Made by a program: the position numbers and the translations under genes
The notes under the pieces: model-generated
What the model was told of the DNA's origin: nothing
What the model saw: the letters and a program-made list of their open reading frames with translations, nothing else
Database searches by the model: none
Source: Physella acuta
Taxonomy: Eukaryota > Mollusca > Gastropoda > Physidae
Length of the DNA stretch: 64,000 nt
NCBI RefSeq assembly: GCF_028476545.1
Contig: NW_026731904.1
Location: 378,090 to 442,089 of the forward strand
Direction of reading: 5' to 3'
In this document: positions 59,201 through 64,000 of the stretch, piece after piece
Layout of the letters: each line of letters opens with the position of its first letter
Position numbering within the stretch: the stretch's first letter is position 1

Positions 59201-61627
59201 GTCAACAGAGAAAATACGAAATGGTATACAGTGGACACCACGGAACTAGCTGGATGGCCTGTAGTTTGTTGACGGCATGGTCCTTCTTTCTCACACACAT
59301 CAGCAATTGCAAGATAAAACCAACAGTGTTGCTAATTTTTTTTAGATGCCTGGGTTGAACATCCACAGAGAAGAAAAGTAAAGTTCTCCAAGTCAATGCA
59401 CCAAGCAGCACCCATATAACAGTGGCAGACGAAGACATAGTAGAAGTGGATAGATTCACGTGCCTTGGAAGTATTGTTGATAATCAGGGCGGGATAGAAG
59501 CAGACATAAAAATAAGGACGGGCAAGGCAAGAGCAGTTTTGAACTAACTAAAAAGTATTTGGGGTTCTGGAGATTTAACCCTTGGATTAAAACCAACTGC
59601 TAGAAGAGAAGAGATCCTCCAGAGAAAATAGAAATAGAGGGCTCACACACTCAGGAAGCCTATATCCGACATAGCAAGACAGGCCCTCACCTGGAATCCA
59701 CAGGGCAAAAGGAATAGAGGCAGACCAAGAAAGACCAAGAAAGACCAAGAAAGACCAAGAAAGACCTTGAGACATAACTTAAAGGAAGACACCAAGAAGA
59801 TTGGATACATCTTGGGACAGAAAGCTCTTGTCAGCGGCCTATGTCCCAGAAGAGGTTAGGGTTAGGGGTACGCACATATCAAAGCCGTATTACAATATGG
59901 CTGAGTTAGGGTTAGGGTTATGGGTACGCACATATCAAAGCCGTATTACAATATGGCTGAGATCTTAGGGTTAGGGTCAGGGGTACGCACATATCAAAGC
60001 CGTATTACAATATGGCTGAGTTAGGGTTAGGGTTATGGGTACGCACATATCAAAGCCGTATTACAATATGGCTGAGATCTTTGGGTTAGGGTTAGGGGTA
60101 CGCACATATCAAAGCCGTATTACAATATGGCTGAGATCTTTGCCCCCCCCCACCCCTCTACGCACATATCAAAGCCGTATTACAATATGGCTGAGATCTT
60201 TGCCCCCCCCCCTTCCCCGCCCCCCCCTCACGTCATTGCCTTTTCCCGACACCGAGAGCATACAAAACAGTGTGCTAAGTAATATATCGCTATAGCTATT
60301 TATTTTTTATATTAATATCAACCGTTGACCACAACCTTTGTGTTTTGTTAATATTATAATAACCATAGCCTTACTTGTTGCGTGCCGTGCTTTGTTGTAT
60401 AAGTTTGGTGGGAAAGTATGGGCCCGTCCAGAAAATTGTTTGTCTGAAATGTTTCAAGTGGTGTGTTGCGCCACAGAACTGTGGTCTCAGATATTTCTTT
60501 GGCACACGTTTCAGACTTGGGGAGTCTACAGTAGCTGTGGATAAGAACACTGTGTTTATACAAGACCAATCTTCTTATGCTGGAGCTAGCTTATAGTTTA
60601 TGTAGTTCGGGTGAGTGCAATGCTATTGTTGTTGTTGTTTTGATGAATCTGGTTTTTATTTTGTTAAATGAGTAAAACCACCACTACTTGAATGTTGGTA
60701 GCTGACCTAATGATGACTGCTATCAAAGCCACGAGCAGAACAAGGATGATTACCCCAAAAACAACGTACACAATGAGCAGCTCTGTGGATAAAATAAAAG
60801 TCTTTTGTCGAAACTGTTCAAAAGTTTCCACCTTCCAGAATGTATCCAGACTTATATGAGTTGGTAGGAATTAACCCCCTCCATTGACCTCTAATATTAT
60901 AAACATTTGGAAATATAATAAATTATTAAGATACTTACTAAGCTTTTTTGTCAAATTGACAGATTTATCTGAAAAAGAAGACATTTTTAATGTAGACTAC
61001 CATCATTTGTAAGCATTAAAGTTACATTTTCTCCTGATTTGGGTTTTAAAATACCTTCTGGTGATCCGCGATGTATGACCCCTGGTGGCCGTGTTACATC
61101 ATCAGCTGATGGTACAGAACATGAATGTCTTTCTGGTGGCTGGGGTAAAGCTCTGTCAAAATATCCTGGTGACATATGAAAAGATCTAAGGCCTCAATCT
61201 AAAGTAATGGGATTACGATACATCTCACTTTCTCTGACTCAAAAAATTAATTTATCTATGGTTTTCAATGTTTGACACTTACTATGGTAAGAAATAATGA
61301 ATCTCTCCATTGACCCTTCCACTCGCATTTCACGACTGCTTATCGTAACCTCTCCACAAGACTTAAAAGTTGCATGTTCAAGTTTACAAAAGCTTCTAGT
61401 TACAGCTAACTGTAAGCCACAATCTGTGTAGTTGATTTTCAAAACCTGCTCGCATGTCGACGTCTTAACGCCTAAATAGTGAATAGTTAAAGCCAGCAGA
61501 CCACCTCCAGTGATGGACCACCGACAGGGACGATTTAAAGGCCGTCTTTCTTTTTGGCTGACTGGAGTTGTTAGAACTCCATAGTCCGCATCCATTCGCC
61601 GGTAGCCGCTCAGCGAACATTTATTTT
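55736..61627 (-). CDS. CUB-domain single-pass receptor-like protein, C-terminal part (5 exons)
   Basis: Minus-strand join 61627-61283, 61165-61001, 60968-60939, 60782-60688 and 56263-55736. All junctions have AG/GT and agreeing phase. The first exon encodes about 115 residues with CUB features: GVLTTP, CRWSI, LALTIHYLG, paired Cys, SCGEVTIS and ERFIISYH. A Pro/Ser-rich stalk (SGENVTLMLTND) and a nine-codon microexon follow. A transmembrane helix, VYVVFGVIILVLLVALIAVI, comes next, then basic IIR and a 175-residue cytoplasmic tail. The tail has two YxN motifs (YENEEL, YQNEEL, in a duplicated 12-residue block), an ITIM-like SIYDEL, and YECI and YAIV. This suggests a surface receptor that signals through SH2 proteins. 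No named family is recognised. The signal peptide and earlier exons are not in view. The 4.4-kb last intron could hide another exon. Confidence 0.75.
56264..56620. other. Intron start with a telomere-like motif
   Basis: CTAACCCTAACCCTAACCTT at about 56,357 separates two copies of AGGCATTATACTATCTA (about 56,344 and 56,376). The rest is a C-rich CCACCCCACCCACCCAC stretch and AT-rich sequence. Confidence 0.6.
56627..57165 (+). repeat. Interspersed repeat, unclassified
   Basis: It begins near TTTCTCGTATACGAAGTATA and has GTCGGAAAAACATAGTTTTG and a TGTG-rich stretch. Two parallel blocks (GATAACTTGAGTAC...GAAATTTCA...CCGGAAGT) follow at about 56,796-56,900 and 56,939-57,048, and the end is GTGCGCAATTCTTTTT. 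It shares blocks with 11,300-11,530. No open frame of note is seen. Confidence 0.5.
57795..58215 (+). pseudogene. LINE reverse-transcriptase fragment 1 (RTE-like), decayed
   Basis: FVDFEKAYVSVNRVVIWKLL matches the RT palm motif F(V/I)DFEKAFDSVDR...LW.LL. Further on, in other frames, are NNDTGIQCKRWKMLI, EDVDLADYFCLLSHK (the family's LEDLDFADDI.LLSH, so the Asp-Asp is altered) and ELQIKRIKTEVDRINNDQ. Frameshifts and stops are many. The order is normal for RT, and the fragment is cut off before the C-terminal part. Confidence 0.75.
58235..59854 (+). pseudogene. LINE ORF2 fragment 2 (RTE-like), decayed
   Basis: In order: SADTLKMIEERKKKNA and TRAAKLKALEEYTETNK (pre-RT region), PQRPVKIKDGKVISDAEGQ, then a telomere-like patch (58,577-58,613), GIPSEALTADIETSTALLH, NYRGITV, SIPGKVFNRILFNRMK, the core RT GVRQGCLLLPFLFLLAIDWI, LQFVDGMVLLSH (degenerate active site), VEVDRFTCLGSIVDNQGG, and finally HTLRKPISDIARQALTWNPQ and SGLCPRRG at the usual C-terminal end. 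There are several stops and frame changes. About 50 residues are missing at the telomere-like patch. A run of four AAGAAAGACC copies lies near 59,725-59,765. The endonuclease domain is absent. It lies in the last intron of the CUB gene, antisense to it. Confidence 0.85.
58577..58613. repeat. Head-to-head telomere-like patch within the LINE
   Basis: GCTAACCCTAGGGTTAGGGT and two further TTAGGG units; the first two hexamers face each other (CTAACCC|TAGGGTTAG). It replaces LINE coding sequence. Confidence 0.85.
59855..60203 (+). repeat. 56-60-bp tandem repeat, 6 copies, with TTAGGG linkers
   Basis: A 37-bp core (TACGCACATATCAAAGCCGT, ATTACAATATGGCTGAG) starts at 59,869, 59,925, 59,984, 60,040, 60,099 and 60,159. 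The first five cores are preceded by one to three TTAGGG-type units; the last is preceded by a C-run instead. Within each core GCCGTATT/AATATGGC form a near-perfect hairpin. It begins exactly where the LINE coding sequence ends. Confidence 0.92.
60204..60687. other. Intron remainder, unexplained ORF
   Basis: A 73-codon + strand open frame (60,375-60,596) contains CLKCFKWCVAPQNCGLRYF and RFRLGESTVAVDKN. The paired cysteines and following stretch are vaguely like a transposase, but I cannot place it. No splice or homology support was found. Confidence 0.25.
60688..60782 (-). CDS. Transmembrane exon of the CUB protein
   Basis: The acceptor is TTTTATCCACAG and the donor is CAA|GTAGTG. The 95 bases encode a hydrophobic helix of about 23 residues (IVYVVFGVIILVLLVALIAV) followed by RSATNIQ. 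The exon ends in phase 0, matching the tail exon. Confidence 0.72.
60939..60968 (-). CDS. 30-bp microexon of the CUB protein
   Basis: The acceptor is CTTCTTTTTCAG and the donor is CTTA|GTAAGT. The 30 bases add DKSVNLTKKL, with an NLT glycosylation site, and keep the frame into the transmembrane exon. Confidence 0.65.
61001..61165 (-). CDS. Stalk exon of the CUB protein
   Basis: The acceptor is ATATGTCACCAG and the donor is GATG|GTAGTC. It encodes YFDRALPQPPERHSC through SGENVTLMLTND (54 codons plus split ends). It is rich in Pro, Ser and Asp, with one NxT glycosylation site (NVT). Confidence 0.7.
61283..61627 (-). CDS. CUB-like domain exon
   Basis: The minus-strand acceptor is GACGTGATAG and the donor is CATA|GTAAGT. 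The 345 bases (2 + 114 codons + 1) encode NKCSLSGYRRMDADYGVLTT and on to ERFIISYH. Length, tryptophan and cysteine pattern fit one complete CUB domain, an extracellular beta-sandwich that binds proteins or glycans. Confidence 0.75.
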
Positions 61628-62929
61628 CTATCACGTCATCTTAATTAAAAAAAAAACAAGTGAATTTATATTCTTGATCACAACATTGAGAGAAAAAAAC
61701 AAATATAAAAAAGCTTTAAAACAATAGCTTTTAAATGCTCTGAAAATTAGAACTTTCTTTCTATTATAAAAGCATTGGTCGCTCATGAAATCTCATATAT
61801 TTTTGTGACAAAAGCTTTTTATTTAAAAAAGCAAATCGCAAGTTTTTAACCTTTTTATCGCCTCTTTATTTTTTTAATTTAGTAATCTTTCGAATACATT
61901 TTAAAGACTAGTTGTCTTAATTAATGCCTACTTAGATTTAAAATTACATATTCTTGGACTGTCTTTGGAGACGAATACACATAGAAATTTTGAACAAAAT
62001 CATTAGAAGTGGGTCAAAGTTGAATTACAAGATTTGTTACATTTCACAAACAAACAAACAGACTTTATAAACTAAATTAAAGCTGATAAGATTGCTTTAT
62101 TGTATGTTTTAAATTAAATTGTCCTTATTTAAATCAATCGTTATCAAACTATACAATGTTTTAGAACAGCTAATCAATTTATTTCTTCTCATGAACCGAC
62201 AGATAGTGCAAAAAATAGAAAGCGAGATTTTAACAAATCTGGACTTTCAATACTTCCATTTATCGAATATACACATTTTGTTATTTTGTGTGTGTATAAG
62301 TGTAAAACCGTAACTTGAGGGATCTGGACTAAAGGCCGATATGGACTAAATACCGACTGTAAATTAAACCAAAAGGAAAAAAGACTGACATCTAAAAGGT
62401 AGACATAAAAAGGCCAACCGGGCATAAGGCTGATAAACTATACGGCCCACATCGAAAAAGCCGAATAAACATAAAGCCGACTTTTTAAAAAAACTTCAAT
62501 TACATAAATGTTTATTATTTATTTTTAAAAATATATATTTTGATGAAGTTAAGTATTATAGCGATGACCCCCCTTCCCCTCCCCATTCCCCCCTGTAAAC
62601 AATGCAGATTTTATATTTAATTCAGAAGCAATATATTTCATTAAATGAGACTTCATGTTATCAAATATGTTTACTATTTATACAAGTTAAACTGGGGTTT
62701 AATATCAATTGTATTTCCTAAAATAAGTTTTGTCACAATGAAACGAAGGTAGTACCCATACAACTTGTTTAAAATAATCCGCATTGTATGAAACTTGAGT
62801 ATAATTTCTAACCTTGTCAGTATTTAACATATAACCTATATCGGACAATGCAGGTGATCAGCCTAATTTATTTAATTTCTTCTATTTCTCCGTAAAAAAT
62901 ATTGGTAATAGTGCCACCTACATGTTTAT
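61628..62929. other. No gene seen
   Basis: AT-rich sequence with short repeated motifs (AAGGCCGAT, GGCTGATAAAC, AAGCCGACT at 62,325-62,485). Upstream exons of the CUB gene were looked for on the minus strand but none was convincing. Confidence 0.5.
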
Positions 62930-63113
62930 TGTGATAGATTGTAGTCACTGACGAGGAGCCACATTGGTTGTTAACAGTCTTTATTTACAGCCATGAAGGA
63001 AAGAGGAAGGAAGTACAATGCACAAGGGACATCACTCAAGATAACAATATAAATATAATACTAATACAGAAGAGTGAGTTCCCTTGACCTCACAATTATC
63101 TCAATCTATTACA
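62930..63113 (-). mobile_element. Solo LTR of the same Gypsy group
   Basis: On the minus strand it runs from TGTAATAGATTGAGATAATT to CAATCTATCACA, 184 bp, with TTGAGTGATGTCCCTTG in the middle. It combines motifs of both full copies (GATTGAGATAATTG of A, and AAGGGAACTCACTCTTC of B). It has a perfect 5-bp target duplication, TTTAT, at 62,925-62,929 and 63,114-63,118. No internal region is present, so it is a recombination remnant. Confidence 0.9.
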
Positions 63114-63118
63114 TTTAT

Positions 63119-64000
63119 CTTTTGTTTAAGACATTCCCCTCAACTCTAGTCAAATGGATTCAATTATTCACCTCATAAGGATAGCAACAGCCATTGTCTG
63201 TGGCGTTTTGCCAGACTGGGCGATGATGCCGCGGCTTTTGATTTCATTCTTTGATAGTTGTCCGGAGTTAATCTAAGTAGTAACACAAAATTTGCGATAT
63301 GTTTTTTATCTTTGTCGGCTTTACTTTTTCCGGCCTTTTGGATATGGCCTACTACCATGTAGCCTTAACTTTTGCAAGCAAGCTTTAAAATTGCGCTTAG
63401 AAATGTAGCAGCGACTAAGTCTATCTTACTGACGACCGGGAAAACTCGACACTGTTGATGTTGACGTACGTCGACACTTTGTTTTCTCCTTCAAGTTCCA
63501 ATCCTTTCTTAGCCTCGCCAGTAGCGAACAGATAAATTAATAGTTTGTTAACTGCCTAACTGTATTTTCACCACTTAGGCTAATTTATGTTAATGTACTT
63601 GTACAACATGTGTTGGACGATTCTAATTCATAGAAGAGGGAGATAAGACTAATCTTTTTACTTTTGCAAAACTTAAGCTAAATTTGATTGAACAATATTT
63701 ATTGTCCACTAAATATAATAAAAATTTGAAAAAAAATGCATAAAAAAACGTTTTAATGTAAGGGGCTGGGGAGCTATTTAATTATTATTCTAATACAAAA
63801 ATGTGAATGTCGCATTTTGTGTTCCTGTTGAGGATTGTTGTGGCGTTTAGTTAATTAGTCCGCTATTCTGGCGCTGATATGATTATGTTTTAAAATGGTT
63901 TTTAGTTGCTTTGTCTTGTTTATATTTTGATATGATTTATGCAAACTTTGTTTTGGTGTGTGGCTCCACTTTGTTTCAGAGTTTCTTCCAGGCATCTCTT
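63119..64000. other. No gene seen
   Basis: A 61-codon minus-strand frame (63,173-63,358) rich in Lys/Ala/Ser has no recognisable domain or splice context. The remainder is AT-rich and unassigned. Confidence 0.5.

Overview
The window looks like nuclear DNA of a mollusc, probably a gastropod. The evidence is indirect: spliced genes with large AT-rich introns, long minisatellites, homopolymeric G/C tracts, TTAGGG-type telomere-like motifs, hAT-type MITEs with CAGTGGCGTAGC ends, Helitron-like elements and K02A2.6-like Ty3/Gypsy elements. No bacterial operons, rRNA, CRISPR or convincing intact tRNA genes are seen.

Region 1 (1-37,010, + strand) is the 3' half of one host gene, the orthologue of vertebrate PTPN4/PTPN3 (a cytosolic FERM-PDZ tyrosine phosphatase). 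Eight phase-consistent exons encode the last 319 residues: the linker and the whole catalytic domain, including KNRYRD, WPDHGVP, the P-loop [10 protein letters not shown] and the Q-loop. Only 962 bp of the roughly 33 kb is coding. By adding array lengths, about three quarters of the span is intronic tandem repeat. There are more than a dozen unrelated minisatellites, the largest about 8.8 kb, 6.9 kb, 3.4 kb and 2.3 kb. Two arrays (42 bp x 10 and 33 bp x 4) are built from an exon's 3' end plus its splice donor, so they multiply real 5' splice sites. A further 26-bp array lies in the presumed 3' UTR.

Region 2 (38.3-53 kb) is a mobile-element landing zone. It holds two related Ty3/Gypsy elements on the + strand (38,528-42,813 and 48,203-52,899), each with LTRs that look identical and a 5-bp target duplication, and each broken. 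Between them is a minus-strand, apparently non-coding LTR element (44,066-47,011). A solo LTR of the same Gypsy group lies at 62,930-63,113.

Region 3 (55.7-61.6 kb, - strand) is the 3' part of a second host gene. It encodes a single-pass membrane protein with a CUB-like ectodomain, a short stalk, a transmembrane helix and a cytoplasmic tail rich in tyrosine motifs (two YxN sites and one ITIM-like site). I recognise no named family for it. Its last intron contains two decayed LINE fragments, one interrupted by a telomere-like patch, and a TTAGGG-linked repeat. The 5' exons are presumably beyond the right edge.

All coordinates were read by eye. Splice sites rest on GT/AG signals, phase agreement and remembered family similarity, not on transcripts.
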